Of a stretch of 64,000 nt of DNA, positions 1 through 7,877 are shown piece after piece. The position numbers and the translations under genes are program-made. Positions within the stretch are counted from its first letter, which is position 1. Every line of letters begins with the position of its first letter. A model generated the notes under the pieces. That model did no database searches. It was not told the DNA's origin and saw only the letters and a list, made by a program, of their open reading frames with translations. Source of the DNA: Egibacteraceae bacterium (GTDB taxonomy: Bacteria > Actinomycetota > Nitriliruptoria > Euzebyales > Egibacteraceae); contig DATLGH010000003.1 in assembly GCA_035540635.1 (NCBI GenBank), forward strand, positions 80,434 to 144,433, written 5' to 3'.

Positions 1-1
1 C

Positions 2-121
2 GCGGTGGCCGGCAGCGACCTCCGGTTGTACCTCGCCCGCAACGACACGGGCTGGTACGTCGACTCTGCCGAGGAGCGCTTCCACTGCCGGCGCGGCGTG
101 TCGGGGGACCTCTGCGTCTAA
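2..121 (+). CDS. C-terminal end of an unidentified protein (partial)
   Basis: An open frame enters from the left edge of the window and ends at a TAA at 119-121, giving the last 39 residues of a protein. The tail contains two cysteines about ten residues apart (HCRRG and the final LCV), which could form a disulfide or metal site. No domain can be recognised from this length. It ends 26 bases before the stop codon of the convergent transporter gene. Confidence 0.5.
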   Translation, partial: AVAGSDLRLYLARNDTGWYVDSAEERFHCRRGVSGDLCV

Positions 122-147
122 GGGGGTTCCTGGCGAAACCTCGGCGG

Positions 148-1470
148 TCAGCGGCGCTGACCCGCTGACGGCGCCAACGGTGCAGCCACGAGCGTCTCGC
201 GCATGCGCGCGGCGACGTCGGCACCGCTCGCTGCGGTGATGGCGGCGACGACGACGATCGCGGTCGTCGTGGAGTACGCGTCCGCGAGGACGCCGGCGAG
301 GACCGCGCCGACGGCGAAGCCGATGTCGCGCCAGAACCGGTAGACCCCGATGGCCGCGCCGCGCCAGGAGGGATGAGCGACATCTCCCACGGCGGCGAGC
401 AGGGTGGGGTAGGCCATCGCCGTTCCCGCGCCGAACAGGGCACTGCCGGCCGCCCAGACCGTTGCGGTGTCGCCCGAGGCGATCACGAGCAGGCCGGCGG
501 CCTCGGTCCACTGTCCGCCGGCGATGAGCCACTTGCGCCCGATGCGGTCGCTCAGCCCGCCGGTGAGCAGCTGGCCGACGCCCCAAACCGCAGGAGCGAC
601 TGCGGTGAGCAGCCCGACCCTCGCGACGCCGAGGCCTCCCGCGGCGAAGTAGAGGGGGAAAAGCCCCCACGCCATGCCCTCGTTGAGGTTGTTCACCAGG
701 CCCGCCTGGCTCGCGGCGGACAGGGAGGGTTGGCGCCAGGTCGCGAGGGCGACGACCTCACGGGTCGTCGTGCCCGCGCCGGCGAGCGTCCCTCGGGTGG
801 CGGCACCCGCGCCGCGGCCCGTCGCCTGCTCGGCGACCTCCTGGGCGACGTGGCCTGCGGTCTCACGCACGAAGAGGGCGGACAGACCGAAGCCCAGACC
901 CACGAACGCCACGCCGAGGAAGAACGGGGCGGGGCGCAGGCCCCAGGCGGCGGCGATCGCCCCGGTCGCCCAGGCGGCCGCCGCGACCGCGCCGTAGCCC
1001 GCCGCCTCGTTGAACCCCATGGCGAGACCACGCCGGGCGGGCCCCACGAGGTCTATCTTCATGATGACCGTCACCGACCAGGCCAGTCCCTGGTTGACGC
1101 CGAGCAGGACGTTGGCGAGCACGACCCACTCCCACGCGGGCGCCCACATCAGCAGGAACGGCACGGGCGCCCCGACGACCCATCCGGCGAGCAGGACGGG
1201 CTTGCGCCCGTAGCGGTCGGCCAGCGCCCCGGCGAAGAGGTTCGTGCACGCCTTCGTCACCCCGAACGCGGCGATGAACGTGAGCATCGCGGTGAACGAG
1301 CCGAGCCCGAAAGCGTCCTCGGCGAGCAGCGGCAGGACAGTGCGCTCCTGACCGACCATCCCGCCGACGAGGGCGTTCACGCCGACGAGCAGGGCGAACT
1401 GGCCGAGGTTGTCCCGCAGTCCCAGCCGGACGGGACACGGGCCCGCCCCGGCCGGTGCCGGGGGGGTCAC
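148..1470 (-). CDS. MFS transporter
   Basis: This 440-residue protein has the 12-helix pattern of the major facilitator superfamily. The loop after helix 2 carries the family signature (ADRYGRKP), and a second copy appears in the C-terminal half (SDRIGRKW), as expected from the internal duplication of the fold. A long upstream in-frame extension overlaps the neighbouring gene and has no membrane character. I therefore chose the GTG at 1470, whose bases overlap the TGA of the upstream rhodanese gene (GTGA), a sign of translational coupling. Substrate is unknown. The partner proteins handle sulfane sulfur, so export of a sulfur compound or uptake of a sulfur oxyanion is a reasonable inference, but the sequence does not prove it. 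Confidence 0.85.
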   Translation of the reverse strand: MTPPAPAGAGPCPVRLGLRDNLGQFALLVGVNALVGGMVGQERTVLPLLAEDAFGLGSFTAMLTFIAAFGVTKACTNLFAGALADRYGRKPVLLAGWVVGAPVPFLLMWAPAWEWVVLANVLLGVNQGLAWSVTVIMKIDLVGPARRGLAMGFNEAAGYGAVAAAAWATGAIAAAWGLRPAPFFLGVAFVGLGFGLSALFVRETAGHVAQEVAEQATGRGAGAATRGTLAGAGTTTREVVALATWRQPSLSAASQAGLVNNLNEGMAWGLFPLYFAAGGLGVARVGLLTAVAPAVWGVGQLLTGGLSDRIGRKWLIAGGQWTEAAGLLVIASGDTATVWAAGSALFGAGTAMAYPTLLAAVGDVAHPSWRGAAIGVYRFWRDIGFAVGAVLAGVLADAYSTTTAIVVVAAITAASGADVAARMRETLVAAPLAPSAGQRR

Positions 1471-2825
1471 GGCGCCGTCCGCAGTTGGGTGCCCCTCGCG
1501 GCGGCGAGCTCCTCGGGGCCGCCCGCTAGTGCCGCGACGTCGCGGTGCCCGGCACGGGCGAGCAGGCTCGCCGCGGTCATCGCGCGCTCGCCGTGCGCGC
1601 AGTGGGTCAGCAGCGGCCCCCCGCCGAGGTCGTCGCCGGCAGCGGTCAGCGCGCCGAGCTCGACGTGGCGGGCGCCGGGCAGGTGGCCCGCCGCCCACTC
1701 CCCGTGCTGGCGGACGTCCACAACCCGCCGGTGCTGTTCGGCGTGCGCGGCATCGACCAGGGGGATGCGCGCGAGGTTCCTGCCCGCGGCGGCCCAGGCG
1801 TCCACTCCCCCGGCGAGCTCCCCTGCGAGCCGCTCGAAGCCGATGGACAGCGCCGCCCGGACGAGCTGCCTGCGGTCGGTGTCGGCGTCGGCCACGAACA
1901 CGAGGGGACGGCCTCGGTCAACGAGCCAGCCGAGCCACGGGGCGAACTGGGGACGCAGGGGGATGGACAGGGAGCCGGGGATGTGGCCGGCGGCGAACGC
2001 GGCGACGCCGCGCACGTCGACGACCTCCGCACCGGCGCCGACCAGCCGGTCGAGGTCCTCGACGGAACGCGGCTCGAGGGCCGGTGGCTTCGGCCCATAC
2101 AGCCGCGGGCCCGCCCGGTTCACGTTCCGCAGCTCGAGAAAGTACGGCGGGTAGCTGCCGAGGCCGCCGAGCAGACGGGCGACGAAGTCGTCCTCGTCGG
2201 CGGCCTGCAGCAGCGGGTTGGCCGCCCGCTCCGCGCCGATGGTGGTGACGCGATCGTCGCCGGCGCCCGTGGAGCAGAAGGACCCCGCACCGTGCGTCGG
2301 GTAGACGGTCAGCGCGTCGGGCAGGGACAGCAGGCGGTCGCGCACGGACCGGTACGCGGCCCGGGCGAGGCGGTCGGTGTGCGCGGCGCCCAACAGGTCG
2401 GGGCGGGCGACGCCCCCGACGATGAGCGTCCCGCCGGTGAACACGGCGAGCGATCGGCCGTCCTCCTCGATGAGGTAGGCGAGGTGCTCGGGTGTGTGCC
2501 CGGGCGTCGCCAGGGCCCGCAGGGTAAGACCGCCGACGTCGACCTCGTCACCGTCGTCGAGCAGCCGCGCGTCGAAGTCCACCGGGGCGCCGCCCGAAGC
2601 GAGCACCACCGCGCCCCCGGCGGCCAGCTCACCGCTGCCGGAGACGAAGTCGGCGTGCAGGTGGGTCTCCGCGGCGAAGCGGATCCGCCAGCCGCGCTCC
2701 TCGGCGATGCGGAGGTAGGGGGACGGGTCGCGGAAGGGATCGACGACCATCGCACCCCCGTCGCCGAGCCCGACGACGTACGAGCTGTTGCCCAGGCCCT
2801 CGTCGACGACCGCCACGATCTCCAT
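1467..2825 (-). CDS. Metallo-beta-lactamase-fold hydrolase fused to two rhodanese domains (persulfide dioxygenase-like)
   Basis: The product is 452 residues. Residues about 1-235 form a metallo-beta-lactamase domain of the ETHE1/persulfide dioxygenase type, with the metal motif THLHADF (His55, His57, Asp59) and the later GHTPEH and PTHGAG histidines. Two rhodanese domains follow (about 262-350 and 360-445). The first keeps the fold motif (VVDVR...GHIPGS) but has no catalytic cysteine where it is expected (FVADADTD). The second has the loop THCAHGER with Cys409 and looks active. Family knowledge suggests it oxidises or transfers sulfane sulfur from persulfides. An in-frame start at 2861 would add 12 residues, but the ATG at 2825 has a good ribosome site (GGGAGGG). 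It is first in a coupled pair with the MFS gene and divergent from the ArsR-rhodanese regulator. Confidence 0.88.
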   Translation of the reverse strand: MEIVAVVDEGLGNSSYVVGLGDGGAMVVDPFRDPSPYLRIAEERGWRIRFAAETHLHADFVSGSGELAAGGAVVLASGGAPVDFDARLLDDGDEVDVGGLTLRALATPGHTPEHLAYLIEEDGRSLAVFTGGTLIVGGVARPDLLGAAHTDRLARAAYRSVRDRLLSLPDALTVYPTHGAGSFCSTGAGDDRVTTIGAERAANPLLQAADEDDFVARLLGGLGSYPPYFLELRNVNRAGPRLYGPKPPALEPRSVEDLDRLVGAGAEVVDVRGVAAFAAGHIPGSLSIPLRPQFAPWLGWLVDRGRPLVFVADADTDRRQLVRAALSIGFERLAGELAGGVDAWAAAGRNLARIPLVDAAHAEQHRRVVDVRQHGEWAAGHLPGARHVELGALTAAGDDLGGGPLLTHCAHGERAMTAASLLARAGHRDVAALAGGPEELAAARGTQLRTAP

Positions 2826-2862
2826 GGCCGCACCCTCCCCACCCACCGGCACGCCATCCATT

Positions 2863-2882
2863 ATTCCATAGATCTCTAGAAT
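2863..2882. promoter_or_regulatory. Near-palindromic operator between the divergent rhodanese genes
   Basis: Within the 102-base divergent intergenic region lies a 20-base imperfect palindrome centred on AGATCT. Sixteen of 20 positions are symmetric (ATTC at one end, GAAT at the other). It is clearly AT-richer than everything around it. Size and symmetry fit an ArsR-family dimer site, and the only regulator beside it is the ArsR-rhodanese protein. Binding is inferred. Confidence 0.5.
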
Positions 2883-2927
2883 TCGCTATCATGGGCTCGG
2901 CCGGTGAGCCCGACCGTGGACAGACTC

Positions 2928-3614
2928 ATGAGCAACCGCCAGCTGAAGGACGCGCTGTACGGCCAGCTCGCGAGGGCGGCCAAGGCCCTGGCGAACGGCA
3001 AGCGCCTCGAGGTGCTCGAGCTGCTCGCCCAGGGCGAACGCCGTGTGGAGGCGATCGCTCGGGCGACCGCCATGAGCGTGACGAACACGTCCGCGCATCT
3101 CCAGGTGCTGCGCCAGGGCGGTCTCGTCGCCGCGCGCAAGGATGGCACCCGGGTGTACTACCGCCTCGCCGGTGACGACGTCGCGCGGTTCGTCATCGCG
3201 TTGCGCGACCTCGCACGGTCCCGCCTGGGGGATGTCGACCGCGCGGCCCGGGCGTACCTCGACACGCCCGATGACGAGCAGGGGCCCGTCTCGCGGGAGG
3301 AGCTGTGGGAGCGCATCCAACGCGGGGGCACCGTCGTCGTCGACGTCCGCCCCGCCGAGGAGTACGCCGCCGGGCACATCCCGGGCGCGGTGTCCGTTCC
3401 CGTCGACGAGCTGGAGGCCCGCCTCGCCGAGCTTCCCGAGGATACCGAGATCGTCGCGTACTGCCGGGGGCCGTTCTGCGTCTACGCGCCGCAGGCGGTG
3501 AGCGTCCTGCGGCGCCACGGGCGCACCGCACGCCAGCTCGAGGACGGCTTCCCCGAGTGGCGCCTCGACGCGCGGCCCGTCGAGACCGCGCGGTCGCCCG
3601 CAGCCTCGCTGTAG
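2928..3614 (+). CDS. ArsR-family transcriptional regulator with C-terminal rhodanese domain
   Basis: Residues about 10-85 form a winged helix of the ArsR type (KRLEVLELLAQGER, then the recognition region TNTSAHLQVL and the wing GTRVYY). A linker leads to a rhodanese domain from about residue 125, with VVVDVRP, GHIPGAV and the loop YCRGPFC (Cys179 and Cys184). Such fusions act as sulfur-sensing repressors in which the rhodanese cysteine takes up sulfane sulfur; that role here is inference. I chose the ATG at 2928 because it gives the usual short N-terminus. A GTG at 2904 would add eight residues, and neither has a strong ribosome site. It is divergent from the metallo-beta-lactamase/rhodanese gene, with the palindrome between them, so it probably represses both. 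Confidence 0.85.
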   Translation: MSNRQLKDALYGQLARAAKALANGKRLEVLELLAQGERRVEAIARATAMSVTNTSAHLQVLRQGGLVAARKDGTRVYYRLAGDDVARFVIALRDLARSRLGDVDRAARAYLDTPDDEQGPVSREELWERIQRGGTVVVDVRPAEEYAAGHIPGAVSVPVDELEARLAELPEDTEIVAYCRGPFCVYAPQAVSVLRRHGRTARQLEDGFPEWRLDARPVETARSPAASL

Positions 3615-3642
3615 CGGCCGCCGCTTGCCGTGCGGGGGGGAA

Positions 3643-3713
3643 GATCCGGCCCGGGTCGCGCCCGACCATACGGATGCAAGTGAACCCGGGCCATGGCCCG
3701 GCCGGATCATTTT
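3643..3713. terminator. Long inverted repeat between convergent genes, possible bidirectional terminator
   Basis: GGCCCGGGT (3648-3656) pairs with ACCCGGGCC (3684-3692), and an outer GATCCGG pairs with CCGGATC (3702-3708). ATTTTCTC follows. It sits in the gap between two convergent genes, which fits a two-way transcription stop. The loop is long (27 bases), so the call is tentative. Confidence 0.4.
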
Positions 3714-3729
3714 CTCGCGCGATGAGGGA

Positions 3730-4464
3730 CTAGATCGCCACCGGCGCCGGCGGCTCGGGTTGCGCGCCCTCCGACAGGCGGCCGTCCTCGAGCCACAGCA
3801 CACGGTCGGCGAGGCCGACGATGCGGGGATCGTGGGTGACGCACACGACACTCGTGCTCCCCTCGTCGACGAGTCCGCGCAGGATCCCCATGACGCCCGC
3901 GCCGGTGCGCGAGTCGAGCGCACCGGTCGGCTCGTCGGCGAGCACGAGCGGCGGGTCGTTGGCCAGCGCGCGGGCGATGGCCACGCGCTGGCGCTCGCCT
4001 CCGGACAGCTGAGCGGGCAGGTGGTCGAAGCGGCGCTCGAGCTCCATCCTGGCGAGCAGCTCGCGCGCGCGCTCCTCGGCCGGCGCACGCCGCCGACCCG
4101 CCGCCTCGAGGACGATCCGTACGTTTTCGACCGCAGTGAGGTTGGCGAGGAGATTGGCCGCCTGGAAGACGAAGCCGACGCGGCGCAAGCGCAGCTCCGG
4201 CAGGTGCCGCTCGCCCAGGCCGCTGATCTCGTCGCCGCCGAGCCACACACGACCGGACGACGGCCGCAGCAGCCCCCCGCACATGAGCAGCAGCGTCGTC
4301 TTCCCCGACCCGGACGGTCCCATGACGAGGACGAGTTCGCCCCGGCCGACCGTGAACGACGCGTCGACCGTCGCGCTCACCTCCTCGGCCGTCGTCGCGT
4401 ACGTCTTCGCCAGGCCCTCGACCCGCAGGACCGGTTCGGCCGCTGCGTCAGCCGGCTCGCTCAC
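3730..4464 (-). CDS. ABC transporter ATP-binding protein (LolD/MacB type)
   Basis: The 244-residue protein has all nucleotide-binding motifs in order: Walker A GPSGSGKT (49-56), Q-loop VFQ, signature LSGGERQR, Walker B VLADEPTGAL and switch histidine THD. The DEPTGALD form is typical of the LolD/MacB/FtsE branch, which pairs with FtsX-like permeases. The GTG start overlaps the TGA of the upstream permease gene (GTGA), so the two are translated together. With one permease and one ATPase gene the transporter would be a homodimer of each. The cargo may be a lipid, peptide or small molecule; the operon partner with an SRPBCC domain hints at a hydrophobic ligand. Confidence 0.92.
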   Translation of the reverse strand: MSEPADAAAEPVLRVEGLAKTYATTAEEVSATVDASFTVGRGELVLVMGPSGSGKTTLLLMCGGLLRPSSGRVWLGGDEISGLGERHLPELRLRRVGFVFQAANLLANLTAVENVRIVLEAAGRRRAPAEERARELLARMELERRFDHLPAQLSGGERQRVAIARALANDPPLVLADEPTGALDSRTGAGVMGILRGLVDEGSTSVVCVTHDPRIVGLADRVLWLEDGRLSEGAQPEPPAPVAI

Positions 4465-5570
4465 GCGCGGAACACCTCTGCCGGGTGCAGGCGGGCGATA
4501 GGCCGGGCGGGGACGAATGAGGCCACGAGCGCCATGCCGGCGGTCGCGGCACCGGCGAAGCCGACGTCGGAGGGGCTGATCGAGGCGACGAAGACCGGTT
4601 GGAGGACCTCGGCGAGCGCCGCCACCCCGAAGGCGAGCGCGCAGCCCGCGACGAAGCCCGCCGCGGCGGAGATCATGGACTGCTGGAACACGATCGTGTA
4701 CAGCCTGCGGTTGGAGAAGCCGATCGCCTTCAGCACCCCGTACTCCCGCGCCCGCTCGATCGTTGCGGTGTAGATGATGAGCCCGATCGTCGCCGCCCCC
4801 ACCGCCATGGCGATGAGCACGAGGACGAACAGCATCGGCCGGAAGCCGTCGCCGAGGGTCCCCGCTTCGGCGTCGGCCAGAGCCTGGCTCGTCCGCGCGC
4901 GCACGCCGGCGACCTCCCGTTCGAGGTCGCGGGCGACCCGCGCGGTCGACGCGCCCTCGGTGCGCACGAGGAAGTGGCTCGCCAGGCCCTGCGCATCGAA
5001 AAGGCGGGCGACGTCTCGCCGCTGCAGCCAGGCGTACTGGTAGACGAGGGCGTTGCCGCCGCGCACCACCGCGGCGACGCGCATGCGGGTACCCCCGATG
5101 TCGAGCACGTCGCCGGGCGCCAGGCCGTGGATCTTCGCGAACACCCGGTCGATGACGAGCTCACCGGGGCGCGGTCTCGGTGCGGCGTCGCCGAGCCCCC
5201 TCGGCCAGCCCGCCGCGCGGGCGCCGTCGACACCGACGAGGAAGAGGTCGACGTCGCGGCCGTCGAGGGGGAAGGTAACGGCGCGGGTCAGCAGCGGGTA
5301 GACGCCGGCCACGCCCGCCACGCCGGCGAGCTCGTCGCGAAGGTCGGCGGACAGCGTCGAGGTGGACTGGATGAGCCGGTCGGGGGTGGCCGCCTGGCTC
5401 ACCCACAGGTCCGCGTCGACGTTGCGGGCGTAGTCGGTGGCCTGCGTCAGGATGCCGTCGTAGAGGCCCCGGACGATGAGGATGAGGAGCACCGCGAAGG
5501 CCACGCCGCCCGTCGACAGCAGGAAGCGGGCGCGCTGATGCCCGAGGTTCTTCCACGCGATGTTCGTCAT
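4461..5570 (-). CDS. FtsX-like ABC transporter permease
   Basis: The 369-residue protein begins with a short cytoplasmic helix (NIAWKNLGHQRARF) and a first membrane segment. An extracytoplasmic domain of about 190 residues follows, then three membrane segments near the C-terminus (VLVLIAMAVGAATIGL and following). This is the MacB/FtsX permease topology. The segment REYGVLKAIGFSNRRLY matches the conserved coupling region that contacts the ATPase. The ATG at 5570 overlaps the stop of the upstream SRPBCC-DUF5995 gene (ATGA), and the stop overlaps the GTG of the ATPase gene. A longer upstream frame exists but overlaps the previous gene throughout. Confidence 0.88.
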   Translation of the reverse strand: MTNIAWKNLGHQRARFLLSTGGVAFAVLLILIVRGLYDGILTQATDYARNVDADLWVSQAATPDRLIQSTSTLSADLRDELAGVAGVAGVYPLLTRAVTFPLDGRDVDLFLVGVDGARAAGWPRGLGDAAPRPRPGELVIDRVFAKIHGLAPGDVLDIGGTRMRVAAVVRGGNALVYQYAWLQRRDVARLFDAQGLASHFLVRTEGASTARVARDLEREVAGVRARTSQALADAEAGTLGDGFRPMLFVLVLIAMAVGAATIGLIIYTATIERAREYGVLKAIGFSNRRLYTIVFQQSMISAAAGFVAGCALAFGVAALAEVLQPVFVASISPSDVGFAGAATAGMALVASFVPARPIARLHPAEVFRA

Positions 5571-6766
5571 GGCCCGTCGCCACCACGGTCGTGCCCCGCA
5601 GGCCTGCCTGGCGGAGGTCCGGCCGTGGCGATCGCCCGGCCGTTCTCGAACGCCGTCCGACGAGCGATGAGGGGGTCGAAGAAGCGTTTGGCGGTGAGGT
5701 GCTCGGTCGCCTCCGCGGGCAGCACGCGGTCCAGCATGCGCAGGTGAGCGGGGAACCAGCGCGGCGGAACCTCTCCCGCGAGGCGGTGCCAGGCCGCCTG
5801 GAGTGGTGTCGCGAGCAGGAGGAAGTCGGCCCGGAAGCGGGCGTAGTCGCAACGGTGCCGGTAGTGGTCGGCGTAGGTGGCGGCCAGGACGCGGGGGAGG
5901 TCCCCTTCGATATGGGCTCGCGCGCCCGCCACGAGCGCGCGCCAGAACGGCAGCGCCCCCGACGCCGTCGCGCTGCCGGCCGCGTCGATGGCCTCGAACG
6001 CCTCCTGCCAGTGGGGCTCGGCCGACCCATCCACGCTGCGCACGTAGAGGTCGTGGAAGCGGGGAATGAGGCGGAGCGTCCACGTGGGGTGCGCGACGTC
6101 GCCGCGCGCGCACGCCTCGATCATGGCCTCCGTCACGTACTGGTAGACGCGGCTGAACCAGTGCCGGGCGTCACCGCCGGCCTCCATCGCGTCGGCGAGC
6201 GCGCGTAGGCGTCCCGCCGTGGCCTGCGCGGCGTCGGCCGCGGCGGGGTCGTCGTCGTCGCGGAAGGCGAGCGTGGAGTGCGCGCCCGCCGCCTCGGCGT
6301 CCTGCGAGGCGTCACCGACCACCGAGGCCAGCCGGCGAATGCTCTCTTCGAGCTGGGGGGCGAGGGTGCGGCGCACGAAAGCCGTGGCACCCGGGGCGAC
6401 CAGGGCCATACCGAGCTCCCAGCACAGGCGTGTGCCGGCCCCCTCGGGAAGGAGGCGGATCTCGCCGCGGTGGTAGCGCACGGACCGCGATCCGACCGCG
6501 CGGTAGACGAACCGGAACGGCGCGTCGGCGTACTGGACGGCCTCGGTCACGGGCGCCAGGGGGCGGGGCAGGACGACCTGCCGGAGCGCCCCGACGCTGC
6601 CGAAGCCTCCGCTGTCGCCTTCCTCGAGCCCCCGCACCGGTGCGCTCGACCAGCGGTTCAGGCGCTGCGGCTGGCTGACGAACGGCCACACGGCCGCCGG
6701 CGCGGCCGGTAGCCAGCCGTCGAGCGTGAGCACGCTGAAGGACTGCCGGCGCACCCGCGTGGCCAT
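5567..6766 (-). CDS. SRPBCC-domain / DUF5995 fusion protein
   Basis: The product is 399 residues. Residues about 5-145 look like an SRPBCC (START-like, ligand-binding) domain: an N-terminal strand and helix (AAPAAVWPFVSQPQRLNRW), then WELG and a long C-terminal helix. Residues about 175-385 resemble DUF5995, with YQYVTEAMIEAC, an FHDLYV segment, FWRALVAGARAHIEGDLP and a final helical tail. I recognise the parts only by pattern; the combination is unusual. The ATG at 6766 has a GGGAGGGCGGAG ribosome site. It leads a coupled operon with the ABC permease and ATPase, which suggests it handles or delivers the transported lipophilic compound. That role is inference. Confidence 0.65.
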   Translation of the reverse strand: MATRVRRQSFSVLTLDGWLPAAPAAVWPFVSQPQRLNRWSSAPVRGLEEGDSGGFGSVGALRQVVLPRPLAPVTEAVQYADAPFRFVYRAVGSRSVRYHRGEIRLLPEGAGTRLCWELGMALVAPGATAFVRRTLAPQLEESIRRLASVVGDASQDAEAAGAHSTLAFRDDDDPAAADAAQATAGRLRALADAMEAGGDARHWFSRVYQYVTEAMIEACARGDVAHPTWTLRLIPRFHDLYVRSVDGSAEPHWQEAFEAIDAAGSATASGALPFWRALVAGARAHIEGDLPRVLAATYADHYRHRCDYARFRADFLLLATPLQAAWHRLAGEVPPRWFPAHLRMLDRVLPAEATEHLTAKRFFDPLIARRTAFENGRAIATAGPPPGRPAGHDRGGDGP

Positions 6767-6859
6767 GCTCCGCCCTCCCGCATCATCCCGCATCCGCTCG
6801 CACGCCGGATCATCTCCCCACCGGCCCGCGTCGTCAACGGACCAAGCCCCCCGACCTCC

Positions 6860-6888
6860 TTGACACCCCCGCACGCGCATCGTAAGAC
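6860..6888 (+). promoter_or_regulatory. Sigma-70-type promoter
   Basis: A perfect -35 TTGACA (6860-6865) is followed after 17 bases by TAAGAC (6883-6888). A GGAG-rich stretch and the ATG of the membrane protein come right after. The leader would be only about ten bases. This is one of the best promoter matches in the window. Confidence 0.55.
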
Positions 6889-6904
6889 TCGGAGGCACGG
6901 GAGA

Positions 6905-7837
6905 ATGAAGCCCGTGTCAGCGCGGGAGGGAACCGTGCGCCCGGCGGCGAAGCGCGGGCAGCCCTCGGAGGAGGGGGCGCGCACGCAGGTGCGGCTGCAG
7001 TCCGCGGGACTGCGGTGGCTGCTGCTCGTGTCGGGGGTGCTCGTTCTGCTCGCGGGTGTCCAGCTGTTCGTGTTCACCGAGCGCACCGACGAGTACTTCG
7101 CCTGGACCGTCGTGCCGCCGGTGAGCGCGGCGTTCCTCGGTGCGGGCTACTTCGCGGCGATGGCGATGGAGTGGGTGGCCGTGCGGCAGCGCACATGGGT
7201 TAGCGCCCGACTCGTCGCCGTGACGATCTTCTTCTTCGCGTCGCTCACGATGGGCGTCACGCTCGCGCATCTCGACCGCTTCCACTTCACCGGCCCGACC
7301 GCGGGAACGGTGGCGGTCACGTGGACGTGGATGGTCATCTACGGTGCCGTGCCGCCGCTCATGGCGGTCTGCCTCGTCGTGCAGCGGCGGATGCCGGGCG
7401 AGGACCCGCCGCGGGTCGCCCGACTGCCGGCCTGGTTCAAGGCATTGTTCGGCTTCCACGCGCTCGTGATGGTCGTCGTGGGGATCCCGATGTTGGTCGC
7501 GCCCGTCGCGACGGGCGCCGCGGTCTGGCCGTGGGAGCTCACGCCGCTGACCGGACGGGCGGTGGCGGCGTGGCTCGTCGGCATGGGGTTTGCCGGCGTC
7601 CTCGCCCTGTGGGAGGACGACTGGACGCGGCTGCGGCCCGTCGCGGTGAGCTTCATGCTCCTCGTCGCGCTGCAGCTCGTCGCGCTGCTGCGCTACGCCG
7701 ACATGCTCGACTGGCGACGGCTGCGGTCCTGGCTGTACGTCCTGTACCTCGTCGACATGCTTGCCATCGGGGGCGTCGCACTACGGGAGACCCGCCGGGC
7801 TGCCAGACGTCGCCCTCTGGACGCCCAGGGGGCGTGA
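6905..7837 (+). CDS. Integral membrane protein of unknown function
   Basis: The 310-residue protein has a charged N-terminus of about 35 residues, then about eight hydrophobic segments (LLLVSGVLVLLAGVQLFVF, AVTIFFFASLTMGVTLA, WTWMVIYGAVPPLMAVCLVV and others). No transporter or enzyme motif is visible. The ATG at 6905 was chosen because GGGAG precedes it and the promoter lies just upstream; an in-frame start at 6860 would fall inside the promoter. The gene is alone on its strand, between the SRPBCC operon (divergent) and the flavoprotein gene (convergent). Confidence 0.75.
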   Translation: MKPVSAREGTVRPAAKRGQPSEEGARTQVRLQSAGLRWLLLVSGVLVLLAGVQLFVFTERTDEYFAWTVVPPVSAAFLGAGYFAAMAMEWVAVRQRTWVSARLVAVTIFFFASLTMGVTLAHLDRFHFTGPTAGTVAVTWTWMVIYGAVPPLMAVCLVVQRRMPGEDPPRVARLPAWFKALFGFHALVMVVVGIPMLVAPVATGAAVWPWELTPLTGRAVAAWLVGMGFAGVLALWEDDWTRLRPVAVSFMLLVALQLVALLRYADMLDWRRLRSWLYVLYLVDMLAIGGVALRETRRAARRRPLDAQGA

Positions 7838-7877
7838 GGGCTGCGGTCTCGCCGCCATGCGCGCCTCGAGCCGGGGG

